Positions 8,456 to 17,219 of a DNA stretch of 64,000 bases are shown piece after piece. Source of the stretch: Campylobacter curvus (GTDB lineage Bacteria; Campylobacterota; Campylobacteria; Campylobacterales; Campylobacteraceae); the NCBI RefSeq assembly GCF_013372125.1, contig NZ_CP053826.1:682001-746000 (forward strand), written 5' to 3'. The notes beneath the pieces were generated by a model that was not told where the DNA came from, did no database searches, and worked only from the letters and a program-made list of their open reading frames with translations. Within the stretch, counting starts at the first letter, position 1. Every line of letters starts with the position of its first letter. The position numbers were made by a program, and so were the translations under genes.

Positions 8456-9683
8456 CATGCGCACGATCCGCTCGATGTTGCCTTTGTTTTTGGGTATGAG
8501 CTTGCTTTTTATCGGCAACGGACTAGTCATCGCCTCTTGCGGCGTGGAGCTTAAGAAGATGGGCGTGGACGAGATGCAAATCGGCCTTGTCAATACCTGC
8601 TTTTTTGTCGGCGCGCTAATAAGCACCATCAGCTCGCATCGTATCATCTCAAAGACCGGCCATATCCGTGCATTTGCGATATTTACGGCGGTTTTTGGCG
8701 TCTCGGCGATGTTTCATAGCCTCAGTCAAAATTTATATTTTTGGGCGTTTTTGCGTGCTTGCCTTGGATATTGCTACTACGGGCTACTGATGGTCATCGA
8801 AAGCTGGTTGAACGCAAAGACTGCAAATTTCATCAGATCGCGTGTGCTGGCGTTTTACGAGGGCGTTTTTTACACGAGTTTTGGCGCTGGCATATTGATA
8901 CTGGCACTCGATCTTAGTAGCTTTGAAATTTTCATAATAAGCGCCGCATTCATAATGATCTCAAGTATCCCGCTAAATCTCATCCGCATCAAACAGCCGC
9001 AGATACCGCAAAAGCAAAGCATCAACATACCTAAAATTTTAGGCATCGTGCCGCTTGCGCTCGTAGGCGCGCTGGTCGCCGGCATAGCGGTGAATGGCTT
9101 TTTTTCTATGGCGAGCTTGTTCGTGCTGCTTCAAGGATACGGCACCAAAGAGGTTTCGTTTTTTATGACGATCGCGATGGCTGGCGGCTTTAGCGTGCAG
9201 CTCGTGATAGGCGGCTTTTCTGATAAATTTGGCCGCAGACCGGCCATCATCGCCTCAAGCTGCGTAGCGCTCGTCTCTGCGCTACTGTTTTTGCTAAACG
9301 AGCACAACCTCACGGTGCAATACATCCTCGCATTTTTCTTTGGTAGCGGGATATTTTGCATATACGGGCTTTCCATAGCGCGCGCAAACGACGAGATCAC
9401 GGACAAGACGCAAAGCGTGCAGGTGGCAAGAGCGCTACTTTTTAGCTACTCGCTCGCTTCACTCGCCTCGCCTATGTTGATGGGCGCTAGCATGAGGTAT
9501 TTTGGAGCTTTTGGCTTTATTTATGTCTATTTGGTCGTTTTTAGCTTTCTTATAATCTTTGCTCTGACGCAAAAGACCGTTCCGTCCTATCTTCGCAAGA
9601 ACTACAACGAACAGCATGTCGCTCGCACCAGTGCGATAAGCAGCCTAAACGTAAAGCAAAATTTAGCCGATGTAGAAAAATAA
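8445..9683 (+). CDS. MFS transporter
   Basis: This 412-residue protein has about twelve hydrophobic segments and the MFS loop motif between helices 8 and 9 (GGFSDKFGRRPA, near residue 260). The N-terminal half carries a weaker copy around HRIISKTGHIR. A substrate cannot be read from the sequence. The family includes YcaD-like and drug efflux carriers. The start overlaps the previous gene by 11 bases, so it belongs to the cytochrome-hemL operon run. Confidence 0.88.
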   Translation: MSSSMRTIRSMLPLFLGMSLLFIGNGLVIASCGVELKKMGVDEMQIGLVNTCFFVGALISTISSHRIISKTGHIRAFAIFTAVFGVSAMFHSLSQNLYFWAFLRACLGYCYYGLLMVIESWLNAKTANFIRSRVLAFYEGVFYTSFGAGILILALDLSSFEIFIISAAFIMISSIPLNLIRIKQPQIPQKQSINIPKILGIVPLALVGALVAGIAVNGFFSMASLFVLLQGYGTKEVSFFMTIAMAGGFSVQLVIGGFSDKFGRRPAIIASSCVALVSALLFLLNEHNLTVQYILAFFFGSGIFCIYGLSIARANDEITDKTQSVQVARALLFSYSLASLASPMLMGASMRYFGAFGFIYVYLVVFSFLIIFALTQKTVPSYLRKNYNEQHVARTSAISSLNVKQNLADVEK

Positions 9684-9693
9684 AAAGCGAACG

Positions 9694-11340
9694 ATGGAAA
9701 TTTTAAACAATATAAACACTCAAACAGCCGTCCAAAGCGGCGCTTCAGGCGCACAAGGTGCGGTAAAGACGCCTCAAGGAGGGCTTTTTAAAAACCAGCC
9801 CACGCCTCAAAGCGTAAGCGAACAGAGCGTTCAAAATGCGCTTGATAATGTCGGCAAGCTCGTTGCACGCGTGCTTGACGAGCTAAAAAGCAGCGCCAGC
9901 ATCACAAAGACCGAGCAGATATTAGAACAAGCCAAGGATACGCGCATAGCGCCAAATTTCTCAAACGACCTGCAGTCTTTGGCTAAGGCTCTTGAGAGCG
10001 AAGGCGATACCGAGCAAAATGCGAGTTTAAAAGAGCTCGCACTAAAGCTGAAGGAGTTTTTAAAACCTATCGCCGAGCTAAAAAATGCGCCGCTAAACGA
10101 GCAGATAAAAAACTCGGGCGTGCTGCTGGAGGCGAATTTAAAGGATGCGTTAAGCGGCGAAAAGCTGCCATCATCGATCCAAAAACTGCTAAGCGACATC
10201 AAAAATTTAGGCAATCAAAATCTGCTAAATGAAATTTTGACGCTTGCAAACGATGAAAATTTGGACAATCAAAATTCTTTTTCAAAGCTTAGCACGGTCT
10301 TGGAAAACACCAAAAATCAAGCTCAAAATACACTCAATAACTCAAATATCAAGGCGCTTTTAAGCGATGTCAATAAGCTTGATAATGTCTCGAAATTTTT
10401 AGATAAAATGAGCGCGAAAGATCCAAACGCCGATAATATAAAAATGCAAGTAGGAAAAATGCTTGATTTCGTCTCAAATTTAAAAGATAAAATAGGCGGT
10501 CTGGCAAACGAAAAGCTAAATCAAAATTTTGGCTTTAGCTCTAACCACAAGGAGCTAAGAACGACGCTTGAAGCCTTGCAAAAGGATCTGAAATTTTTAA
10601 ACGATATAGGTGATGAGGCGGGGCTCGTCAAAGAATTTAAGGCGTTAAGTGGTAGCTCTAACGAGGCTAGCTTACAAGATAAACTCCAAAGTGCGGCCCG
10701 TCGTTTGGCGCAGACGCTAAATTTTGCAGACGCTAGCGCAAGCGCTGCAAAGGCGAATTTAGACGAGAGTAAAGCGCTTTTAAAGCAGCTAAAACTAGCA
10801 TCCAACGATATAACAAATATCACTCAAAAAAATTCCGCCGAGGTCGCAAAGGCGCTAAGCGGCGATGTAAAAAGCACTCTTTTATCGATCAGTGAAAAGA
10901 GTCAAAATCCGCAAATAAGCCAAATGGCTAATAAAATGCTCTCTCAAATCGAGATACATCAAGTAGTCTCCAGCTTGCAAGGAGGCATACAAACCTATAT
11001 GCCCTACGTTTGGGACGGCGTGGAGGGCGGCAATGTAGCTTTTAAGCGCGGCAAAAAAGACAAATACTACGCGCAAATCGATCTAAATTTTAAAAAATAC
11101 GGCCAAGTAAACGTCATGGTAGGACTGATCGATAAGCGCTACATCGATATCTCGGTAGCCACGCAAACGAGCGAATTTAAAAATCTAATCTCAAATGGGG
11201 CTAGCGAGTTAAAGCAGGCGATCTCGCAGCTTGGGCTCATAGTCTCGAATTTCAATCTAAAAGCGATGCCTAAAACGCAAATTCGGCAGAAATTTAAGAA
11301 TTTCGGCGGATTTGACGTGGGGTTTGATAAGAAGATCTGA
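9694..11340 (+). CDS. FliK-like flagellar hook-length control domain protein (Cj0849c-like)
   Basis: The 548-residue protein is long, helical and rich in Lys, Asn, Ser and Leu through residue 410, with a Gln-rich start. The last 130 residues form a compact domain (VAFKRGKKDKYYAQIDLNFKKYGQ..) like the C-terminal FliK/Flg_hook domain. It is followed at once by flhX, a paralogue of the FlhB cytoplasmic tail. FliK binds FlhB to switch export specificity, so the pair may form a second FliK/FlhB-like contact. This is inference. No signal peptide is visible, consistent with flagellar export or a cytosolic location. Confidence 0.68.
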   Translation: MEILNNINTQTAVQSGASGAQGAVKTPQGGLFKNQPTPQSVSEQSVQNALDNVGKLVARVLDELKSSASITKTEQILEQAKDTRIAPNFSNDLQSLAKALESEGDTEQNASLKELALKLKEFLKPIAELKNAPLNEQIKNSGVLLEANLKDALSGEKLPSSIQKLLSDIKNLGNQNLLNEILTLANDENLDNQNSFSKLSTVLENTKNQAQNTLNNSNIKALLSDVNKLDNVSKFLDKMSAKDPNADNIKMQVGKMLDFVSNLKDKIGGLANEKLNQNFGFSSNHKELRTTLEALQKDLKFLNDIGDEAGLVKEFKALSGSSNEASLQDKLQSAARRLAQTLNFADASASAAKANLDESKALLKQLKLASNDITNITQKNSAEVAKALSGDVKSTLLSISEKSQNPQISQMANKMLSQIEIHQVVSSLQGGIQTYMPYVWDGVEGGNVAFKRGKKDKYYAQIDLNFKKYGQVNVMVGLIDKRYIDISVATQTSEFKNLISNGASELKQAISQLGLIVSNFNLKAMPKTQIRQKFKNFGGFDVGFDKKI

Positions 11341-11603
11341 TGCAAGTGTCTAAGAAAAAGGCGGTCGCGCTTGGCTATAATCGCGAGAAAAATAGCGCTC
11401 CAAAAGTCCTAGCCACAGGCTCTGGCGAGATAGCAAACAAGATAATCTCCCTCGCTCGCGAACACGAGATACCGATCAAAGAAGACCCCGATTTAATAGA
11501 AATTTTAAGTAAAGTCGAGATAGATCAAGAGATACCGCCAAATTTATATAAGGCTGTCGCCGAAATTTTCAGCTTCTTGTATAAGGTGACGAATAAAAAA
11601 TAA
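11340..11603 (+). CDS. flhX: FlhX, free-standing FlhB C-terminal domain paralogue
   Basis: The 87-residue protein corresponds to the cytoplasmic domain of FlhB/YscU after the autocleavage point (KKAVALGYNREKNSAPKVLATGSGEIANKIISLARE). The NPTH cleavage motif is absent, as in known FlhX proteins. In Helicobacter, FlhX can replace the processed C-terminal part of FlhB in the flagellar export gate. That is family knowledge. Translation is coupled to the FliK-like gene (TGATG overlap). Confidence 0.88.
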   Translation: MQVSKKKAVALGYNREKNSAPKVLATGSGEIANKIISLAREHEIPIKEDPDLIEILSKVEIDQEIPPNLYKAVAEIFSFLYKVTNKK

Positions 11604-11605
11604 CA

Positions 11606-11722
11606 TCACGCCTTTACATTTTTGTTTTTATCCATACGTCTAACGGAGTTTAGCGCTAAATACGCAATGCCCCAAAAGACGCCTAATGTCATTATAGATA
11701 CGATTATTTCTTTGATTTCCAT
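11606..11722 (-). CDS. Tiny membrane protein (38 aa), partner of the 75-aa gene
   Basis: ATG 11722 follows AAAAGGAG at a good distance. The frame ends at TGA 11608-11606, giving 38 residues with one membrane helix (IIVSIMTLGVFWGIAYLAL) and a basic tail (RRMDKNKNVK). It lies directly behind the 75-residue membrane gene, with its ribosome binding site overlapping that gene's stop. It is below common ORF length cut-offs. The function is unknown. Such two-gene tiny-protein units can be toxin-like, holin-like or membrane-complex accessories. Confidence 0.65.
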   Translation of the reverse strand: MEIKEIIVSIMTLGVFWGIAYLALNSVRRMDKNKNVKA

Positions 11723-11725
11723 GTT

Positions 11726-11953
11726 TTACTCCTTTTCTATCTCGTCTAGTTTGTTATTTATGGCTATATTTATGACGACCACGATTATACAAAGTGGTAT
11801 GAGTGATAGCAACTCGACTACTATCTGCATAGAATTTAGACCTTGAAAATTTGCGAATGTATAGCCGATTATACCGACTATGATCGCCACTATAGTGCCT
11901 AACCAAAATTTTAATACGCCTAATTGCTCTTTTAATTTGTCAAGTTTTGGCAT
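11726..11953 (-). CDS. Small two-helix membrane protein (75 aa)
   Basis: A charged amphipathic start (MPKLDKLKEQLGVLKFW) leads to two membrane helices (about 15-35 and 42-65) with an acidic tail ending DEIEKE. AAGGAATG before the start gives a usable binding site. It forms a unit with the following 38-residue gene and is divergent from the chemoreceptor gene across a very AT-rich gap. I do not know a characterised homologue. Confidence 0.65.
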   Translation of the reverse strand: MPKLDKLKEQLGVLKFWLGTIVAIIVGIIGYTFANFQGLNSMQIVVELLSLIPLCIIVVVINIAINNKLDEIEKE

Positions 11954-12080
11954 TTGTTCATTCCTTTTTATGCAGATTATACAAAATTTTATCTTATAAC
12001 TTTTTAGGAATTTTTAAAATATAAATATAATAAAACAAAAATATATTTTTTACTTTTAATTTATTTTTTGTTTTTTGATG

Positions 12081-12086
12081 TATAAT
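12081..12086 (+). promoter_or_regulatory. -10 box of the chemoreceptor gene
   Basis: TATAAT, preceded by an extended T-rich stretch and TGATG, lies 39 bases before the ATG. The AT-rich stretch 11990-12080 fits a Campylobacter sigma-70 promoter with periodic T-tracts. Confidence 0.55.
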
Positions 12087-12125
12087 CTGCCGAGTTTATA
12101 AAATTTGTAACATAAAGGAGTTTGA

Positions 12126-13817
12126 ATGAAAATTTCAACAAAAGTTATGGTGATGATAGTCTCATCACTTGTTGTTTTGCTTGTTGCACTAGTTGCCCTA
12201 AACAACTATGAACAAGATAAAACGATTAAATTTTCCGAAGACGAGCTCGTAAAAGCCGTAATAACCGGCAAAAAGGTAGCTCTGAGCGAGGAGCTAACGA
12301 TAGTTTCTACGCTAATATCAAAGGTTCAAAAAGAATTTATAGATAGCGGCAAAAGCCAACAAGATATAAAAAAGGATATCTTGGCATACATCGAATCGAT
12401 TAGGTTTGGTGCGGGCAATAAAAACTATATCAGCGTGTATGATAAACAAGGCAATACGATCATAAATCCAGGCAACCCTCAGTTTAACGGGCAAAGCAGG
12501 ATAAATGCAACGGATGCGAACGGACTTAAATATATAGAAAAGCTTATTCAAACTTCAGATAAAGATGAATTTGTGGAATTTACCTTTGTTGCAAAAGATG
12601 GAAAACATACAAGAAGACTTGGCGATAGTTTTGGTATAAATTTATTTGGCGAAGATGTTGTTCTTGTATCGATAGCCGATCTTGAAGACGCCTATAAAAG
12701 AGCCGATAAGATAGTAGAAGATATGGAAGCGGATGCGGCAAAAGGTATGCAGATGTTTGTGATGGTCGCCATCATCATAATGGTAATATCTTTGATCGCG
12801 ACTATACTTTATTCTAAATTTTCTATCACTAGACCGCTCAATGAGCTCATAGACAGAGCGAACAACCTCTCAAGCGGAGACGGCGATCTGACTAGAAAGC
12901 TTGAAGTAAACGGCAAAGACGAGATAGCCCAAGCAAGCGAAGCGATAAATAATTTCATAGAAAAAGTAAGGATATTGATATCTGACGCTAAGCACCTATC
13001 TTCTGAAAATTCCTCTATCGCAAACGAGCTTAGCTCGACATCGCTTCAAACCGGCAAACGTGTAGAGGACTCTACGACGATAGTGAGCAAAACCAGTAAG
13101 GACTGCAACGAGATACAATCAGGCATGAAAGAGTCTATCCAGATAGCTCAAAACGGCAAAGACGATCTGCAAAAGGCGCTAGGATATGTAGATGAAGCTA
13201 CTAAATCGATCTCAAATTTGACATCCGAGATAGTCCAGACCGCTCAAACCGAAAACGAAATGGCTGGCAAGATAGATCAGCTAAGCCGTGATGCAGAGCA
13301 GGTCAAATCAGTCCTCGTCGTGATAAACGATATAGCCGATCAGACAAATCTACTAGCTCTTAACGCTGCTATCGAGGCTGCTAGAGCGGGCGAGCATGGA
13401 CGTGGATTTGCAGTCGTCGCCGATGAGGTCAGGCAGCTTGCAGAAAGGACTCAAAAGAGCCTGATAGAGATAAACGCGACCATAAACGTCATAGTCCAAG
13501 CGATATCAGACTCTAGCGAACAGATGAGTGCAAATTCCAAACAGATACAAGAGCTTACAAATGTCGCTAGCGATGTTGAAAAGACCATCAAAGTCATGAG
13601 CGAAGTGATGAGTAGCGCGATAGGGCTATCTGATAAAACGATACAAGACTACATAAACACAGGCAAGAGCATAGACGAAATAGTAAGTAATATCGACGGT
13701 ATCAACTCTATCTCGACAGAAAATGCAAGAAGCGTTGAAGAGATAGCAAGTGCAGCCGAGCATCTAAATAAGATGACCGATACTCTAAACGCCAAACTGG
13801 GCGAATTTAGAACATGA
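12126..13817 (+). CDS. Methyl-accepting chemotaxis protein with single Cache sensor
   Basis: The order is membrane helix 1 (about residues 8-27), a periplasmic single Cache-2-type sensor (about 35-205, with [17 protein letters not shown]), membrane helix 2 (about 210-232), a HAMP domain, and the methyl-accepting signalling domain with the conserved hairpin tip [25 protein letters not shown] near 395-420. There is no C-terminal CheR-docking pentapeptide. The ligand is unknown; sCache receptors often bind small carboxylates. cheB and cheR lie directly downstream but after a strong terminator, with their own promoter. Confidence 0.95.
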   Translation: MKISTKVMVMIVSSLVVLLVALVALNNYEQDKTIKFSEDELVKAVITGKKVALSEELTIVSTLISKVQKEFIDSGKSQQDIKKDILAYIESIRFGAGNKNYISVYDKQGNTIINPGNPQFNGQSRINATDANGLKYIEKLIQTSDKDEFVEFTFVAKDGKHTRRLGDSFGINLFGEDVVLVSIADLEDAYKRADKIVEDMEADAAKGMQMFVMVAIIIMVISLIATILYSKFSITRPLNELIDRANNLSSGDGDLTRKLEVNGKDEIAQASEAINNFIEKVRILISDAKHLSSENSSIANELSSTSLQTGKRVEDSTTIVSKTSKDCNEIQSGMKESIQIAQNGKDDLQKALGYVDEATKSISNLTSEIVQTAQTENEMAGKIDQLSRDAEQVKSVLVVINDIADQTNLLALNAAIEAARAGEHGRGFAVVADEVRQLAERTQKSLIEINATINVIVQAISDSSEQMSANSKQIQELTNVASDVEKTIKVMSEVMSSAIGLSDKTIQDYINTGKSIDEIVSNIDGINSISTENARSVEEIASAAEHLNKMTDTLNAKLGEFRT

Positions 13818-13838
13818 CCAGATAAATCGATAAAATCT

Positions 13839-13864
13839 AAGCCGAAATTTTGAAATTTCGGCTT
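13839..13864 (+). terminator. Strong hairpin terminator between chemoreceptor and cheB
   Basis: A perfect 12-bp inverted repeat (AAGCCGAAATTT, two-base centre, AAATTTCGGCTT) lies 22 bases after the receptor stop. It should end the receptor transcript, leaving cheB-cheR to their own promoter. Confidence 0.75.
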
Positions 13865-13917
13865 TGGATATGACAGAGACTAGGTAAATTTATTCCAAAC
13901 GACTTGATTTTTTATGA

Positions 13918-13923
13918 TATAAT
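13918..13923 (+). promoter_or_regulatory. -10 box for cheB-cheR
   Basis: TATAAT preceded by TATGA lies 34 bases before GTG 13958. The box is downstream of an in-frame ATG at 13904, which argues against that ATG as the cheB start. Confidence 0.5.
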
Positions 13924-13957
13924 GCCATCTAAATTTTTAAGGGCAAAAAGGCGGATA

Positions 13958-14521
13958 GTGGCTCAAAAGCTAGTGTTGATAGGCGCATCTACAGGCGGAC
14001 CAGGTCATATAAAAAAACTCCTCAAAAACATCGATCTAAAAGGCGCAAGCATAGTCATTGCGCAGCATATGAATAAGATGTTTATCCCGTCTTTTGCGAC
14101 GCAAATAGGCAGAGAATGCGAGATAAATGTTGAAATTTTAAGCGATAGGGTGGTCCTAAAAGACAGGGTATATATCTGCGAGCAAAATTTCATGATAGGC
14201 GATAGCGTGCCGCTAAACGCAAAACCAAATACCGAAACTAAAACCATATACACACCAAATGTCGATATGCTTTTTAACTCCGGCGTGAGCGTATGCAAGA
14301 GCGCAAGCGTGATGGCGATACTGCTGACTGGTATAGGCGATGACGGTGCGAGCGGACTAAACAACCTTTATAAAGCGGGCGCTAGATGTATCGCCGAGAG
14401 CGAGGACAGCGCGATAGTTTATGGTATGCCAAAACGCGCCAAGGAGTTAAATCCAAATTTAAAATCGCTAAATTTATTTGCCGCTAGAAAAGAGCTCGAG
14501 GACTTTTTAAATGCTTTTTAA
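13958..14521 (+). CDS. cheB: Chemotaxis protein-glutamate methylesterase, receiver-less
   Basis: The protein consists only of the CheB catalytic domain (187 residues from GTG 13958). It removes methyl groups from receptor glutamates and so resets adaptation. The triad is visible: Ser11 in GASTGG, His37 in AQHM, and Asp in TGIGDDGASG. No phosphoacceptor receiver domain precedes it, as in C. jejuni CheB, so activity is not controlled by direct CheA phosphorylation. GTG is chosen because AAAGGCGG lies about 6 bases upstream and a TATAAT box lies inside the longer frame. It overlaps cheR by 11 bases. Confidence 0.93.
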   Translation: MAQKLVLIGASTGGPGHIKKLLKNIDLKGASIVIAQHMNKMFIPSFATQIGRECEINVEILSDRVVLKDRVYICEQNFMIGDSVPLNAKPNTETKTIYTPNVDMLFNSGVSVCKSASVMAILLTGIGDDGASGLNNLYKAGARCIAESEDSAIVYGMPKRAKELNPNLKSLNLFAARKELEDFLNAF

Positions 14522-15350
14522 AAAACACGAAAATTCAGACAAAAAAGACGCGCAAGATATCCTGAGCGCACAAGCGCCTACCGATATGGACGGCTTTAAC
14601 GACTTTATGAACACCATAAAGACGCTTTGCGGAGTCGATCTCGAGCCAAAACGAGATATCACGTTTCAAAGGCTGGGGATATTTGCCAAAGATAGACAGA
14701 TAAAAACCTTTAAAGATATTGTCAGTATGATACGCTACAACAGCGAGCTTAGGCAGGATATTTTAAATTTAGTCACGGTGAACGAGACTTATTTTTATAG
14801 AGAGCTACCGCAGCTAAAGGACGTGATCGGCTATGCTAAAGACCTTGGAAGCGCTAGAATTTTATGTGCGCCATGTTCCAGTGGCGACGAGGCTTACTCG
14901 CTGGCGATGCTCGCACACGAGATCGGCATGCCTCAAAGCTCTCTAAATATCGTAGGCATCGACATAAACTCGGAGGCCATAACAGGCTGTCTAAACGGCA
15001 TATATAACGAGCGCAGCCTGCACCGACTCGATGCGTATCAAAAGGAGCGATTTTTCACCAAAGAAGGGGATAAATTTGCGATCAAAAAGTCGATGCTGCC
15101 AAGGTGTGAGTTTAAAATTTTAAATGTCTTTGACGATGCGATATTTTCTCTTGGCAAATTCGACATCATCCTCTCGCGCAACATGATGATATATTTTGAC
15201 GATAGCTTTAGGCTAAAATGCGTCGAGCGCTTGCATAAGCTACTAAAAGAGCAAGGCAGGCTATACACCGGCCATGCTGATCTCGTGCCTTATACTCCGC
15301 TTTATGTCAAGCAGTTTTCTTACGGAGCATCTTATTACGAGCGCGCGTAA
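14511..15350 (+). CDS. cheR: Chemotaxis protein methyltransferase
   Basis: The 279-residue protein transfers methyl groups from S-adenosylmethionine to receptor glutamates. Motifs are the N-terminal helical domain, TVNETYFYRE, the SAM pocket ILCAPCSSGDEAYSLAML (near 122-139), GIDINSEAI, and SRNMMIYFD. It overlaps cheB, giving paired methylation and demethylation control. The gene converges on yceI, with 5 bases between stops. Confidence 0.96.
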   Translation: MLFKKHENSDKKDAQDILSAQAPTDMDGFNDFMNTIKTLCGVDLEPKRDITFQRLGIFAKDRQIKTFKDIVSMIRYNSELRQDILNLVTVNETYFYRELPQLKDVIGYAKDLGSARILCAPCSSGDEAYSLAMLAHEIGMPQSSLNIVGIDINSEAITGCLNGIYNERSLHRLDAYQKERFFTKEGDKFAIKKSMLPRCEFKILNVFDDAIFSLGKFDIILSRNMMIYFDDSFRLKCVERLHKLLKEQGRLYTGHADLVPYTPLYVKQFSYGASYYERA

Positions 15351-15355
15351 AGAGA

Positions 15356-15925
15356 TCATTTCTCTTTAGCCTCGACTTCGATCTCTAGCTCGACCTTGTC
15401 GGAGATCGTAAGATCGGAGGTGTCAAGCCCGATCTCAAAGAGGCTTCTTTTCGTATGTCCCTCCAGGCTAAAGCCGATCTTTTTCTTGCCATCTTGATCT
15501 TTGCTAAATCCGCCAAGCTCGAATTTCAGCACCACCGGCTTTGTGATGCCGTGCATCGTGAGCGTACCCACGACCTTGCCCTCGGTCGGACTTTCTTTTT
15601 CAAATTTCATCATTTTGTAAGTAATCTTTTCAAATTTTGCTGTGTCAAAAAAGTCTGCGCTTCTTAGGTGGTTGTCACGTGTCTCATTTTGCGTATTTAT
15701 CGAGGTCGCGTCGATGCTAGCCTCAAATGTTTTTAGCGTGTTCGAGCTCTTGTCGTAGTCGATGGTAGCACTAAATTTGCCGAAATTTCCATTTACTTTT
15801 GAGATGCTTAGGTGTTTGACCTTAAAGCCGACATTCGTATGAGCGGCGTCTACCTCATAGACTGCGGCATTTGCAAAGCTCGCTAAAATAGCGGCAACGA
15901 GTGAAAATTTCACGATTTTTTTCAT
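15356..15925 (-). CDS. YceI family periplasmic lipid-binding protein
   Basis: A signal peptide (residues 1-20, ending ANA) precedes a YceI lipocalin-like beta-barrel, with the family opening YEVDAAHTNVGFKVKHLSISKVNGNFGKF and later LTMHGITKPV. YceI proteins bind polyisoprenoid or similar amphiphiles in the periplasm, and some respond to base stress. The 189-residue length is standard. The gene stands alone with an AAGGAGC site before ATG. Confidence 0.93.
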   Translation of the reverse strand: MKKIVKFSLVAAILASFANAAVYEVDAAHTNVGFKVKHLSISKVNGNFGKFSATIDYDKSSNTLKTFEASIDATSINTQNETRDNHLRSADFFDTAKFEKITYKMMKFEKESPTEGKVVGTLTMHGITKPVVLKFELGGFSKDQDGKKKIGFSLEGHTKRSLFEIGLDTSDLTISDKVELEIEVEAKEK

Positions 15926-16022
15926 ATTTGCTCCTTAGAATTTTGCGCCAGTATAATCAAAAAACGTAAATGTATAGCTTTTGATCGTCTTATGAGCTTC
16001 GTAAGATTTAACCGCGCTAGGA

Positions 16023-17219
16023 CTACTTGATATCGTAAGAGTTTAAAATTTTAAAGTAGTAAAACGCGCCGATGAAAAACATCACGCCCATAAGCGCGGT
16101 TATCATCTCCAAATTTACGCCAAATTTAAATAGCGAACCGATAGCTAGTGACGTTATGGCGCTCACGCCAAGATAGATCATATCGTTATAGGCGATGACG
16201 CGCCCGTAAAAATTTTTATCGCAGTTTTGCTGCAATAGCGTGTAGGTGTAGCTCCAAAGCGTTGATGTGAAAAAGCCCGCCGCAGTGACGCCAAGTAGCC
16301 CTACGTAGAAATTTTGCTGCGAGAGCGCCCAGATGATGATGCCGATACCGTGTCCGACGTAGATGAATACGAGGTTATTTTTATTTACGAATTTGCTTAA
16401 AAGCATCGGTGCGAGCATCAAGGAGACCGCTCTCATAGCGTTTATGAAGCCTATCACTAGCGAAACGGATAAAATTCCCGCGTATTTATAATCCGCCAAA
16501 AGCGCTACTAGCGCCTCGTATGCCGTCACGCCAACAAATGCGTGTAAAAATATGAGATGAACGACCAGCTTGTTTTGTTTTAGATAAATGAGACCGTTTT
16601 TTAGCATTTTTAGGCTTGATTCGACGAAAATTTGCGCTGTGCGTTCGATCTTTAGGGCCGCTAGAAAGTAAAAGCTGCAAATGTAGATCAGACCGTCAAG
16701 GATAAAGGCGCTTTTGATGCCGAAAAAATGTATATAAATGCCTGCAAGCCCCATGCCTGCGGTGTATGAGACAGCCCAAATGATGGAGTGTATCTCGTTT
16801 GCGAGCTTTAAATTTTGCTTGCTCAAAATTTTGGGCAGCAGGCTCATTTCGACCTGAAAATACATGCCGCCCGTGCCGTTTCGTATAAAAATCAGCACCA
16901 AAAGCAGCCAAAGAAAATCGAGTGAATCTATAAAAACGAGCATGAAAACGGTGATAGTTTCTATCAGCGCCATTGCTACCAGCATGGGTTTTGGGTTAAA
17001 TTTATCGACTAAAACGCCACTAAAAGGCGCTAGCACAACGCCCGGAAGATACGCCATGGCAGCGCTGGCTGTGATCGCCCAAACGGGCGCGTCAAGCTCG
17101 ATGAGCAACGTGAAGATACCAGTATGCGAGAACCATACGCCAAAATAGCACATCAGCTGAACGAGGCTTAAAAGACGAAAATTCTTTTCGTCTTTTAAAA
17201 GCTTGAGATAGCTTTTCAC
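16023..17219 (-). CDS. MFS exporter (EntS / macrolide-efflux type)
   Basis: The 398-residue protein has about twelve membrane helices and MFS_3-type features: LLSLVQLMCYFGVWFSHTGIF at the start, VLVDKFNPKPML in the helix 2-3 loop, and RNGTGGMYFQVEMSLLPKI. The family exports siderophores (EntS) or drugs. The substrate is not determined, although an iron-uptake locus lies 9 kb away. Translation begins at GTG 17219, immediately after the lipoprotein gene stop, so the two are one transcript. Confidence 0.87.
   Translation of the reverse strand: MKSYLKLLKDEKNFRLLSLVQLMCYFGVWFSHTGIFTLLIELDAPVWAITASAAMAYLPGVVLAPFSGVLVDKFNPKPMLVAMALIETITVFMLVFIDSLDFLWLLLVLIFIRNGTGGMYFQVEMSLLPKILSKQNLKLANEIHSIIWAVSYTAGMGLAGIYIHFFGIKSAFILDGLIYICSFYFLAALKIERTAQIFVESSLKMLKNGLIYLKQNKLVVHLIFLHAFVGVTAYEALVALLADYKYAGILSVSLVIGFINAMRAVSLMLAPMLLSKFVNKNNLVFIYVGHGIGIIIWALSQQNFYVGLLGVTAAGFFTSTLWSYTYTLLQQNCDKNFYGRVIAYNDMIYLGVSAITSLAIGSLFKFGVNLEMITALMGVMFFIGAFYYFKILNSYDIK

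Noticed and set aside
13904-13957. Upstream ATG start for cheB
   Set aside because: A TATAAT box lies inside this stretch, and GTG 13958 has a better ribosome site and begins the CheB core.
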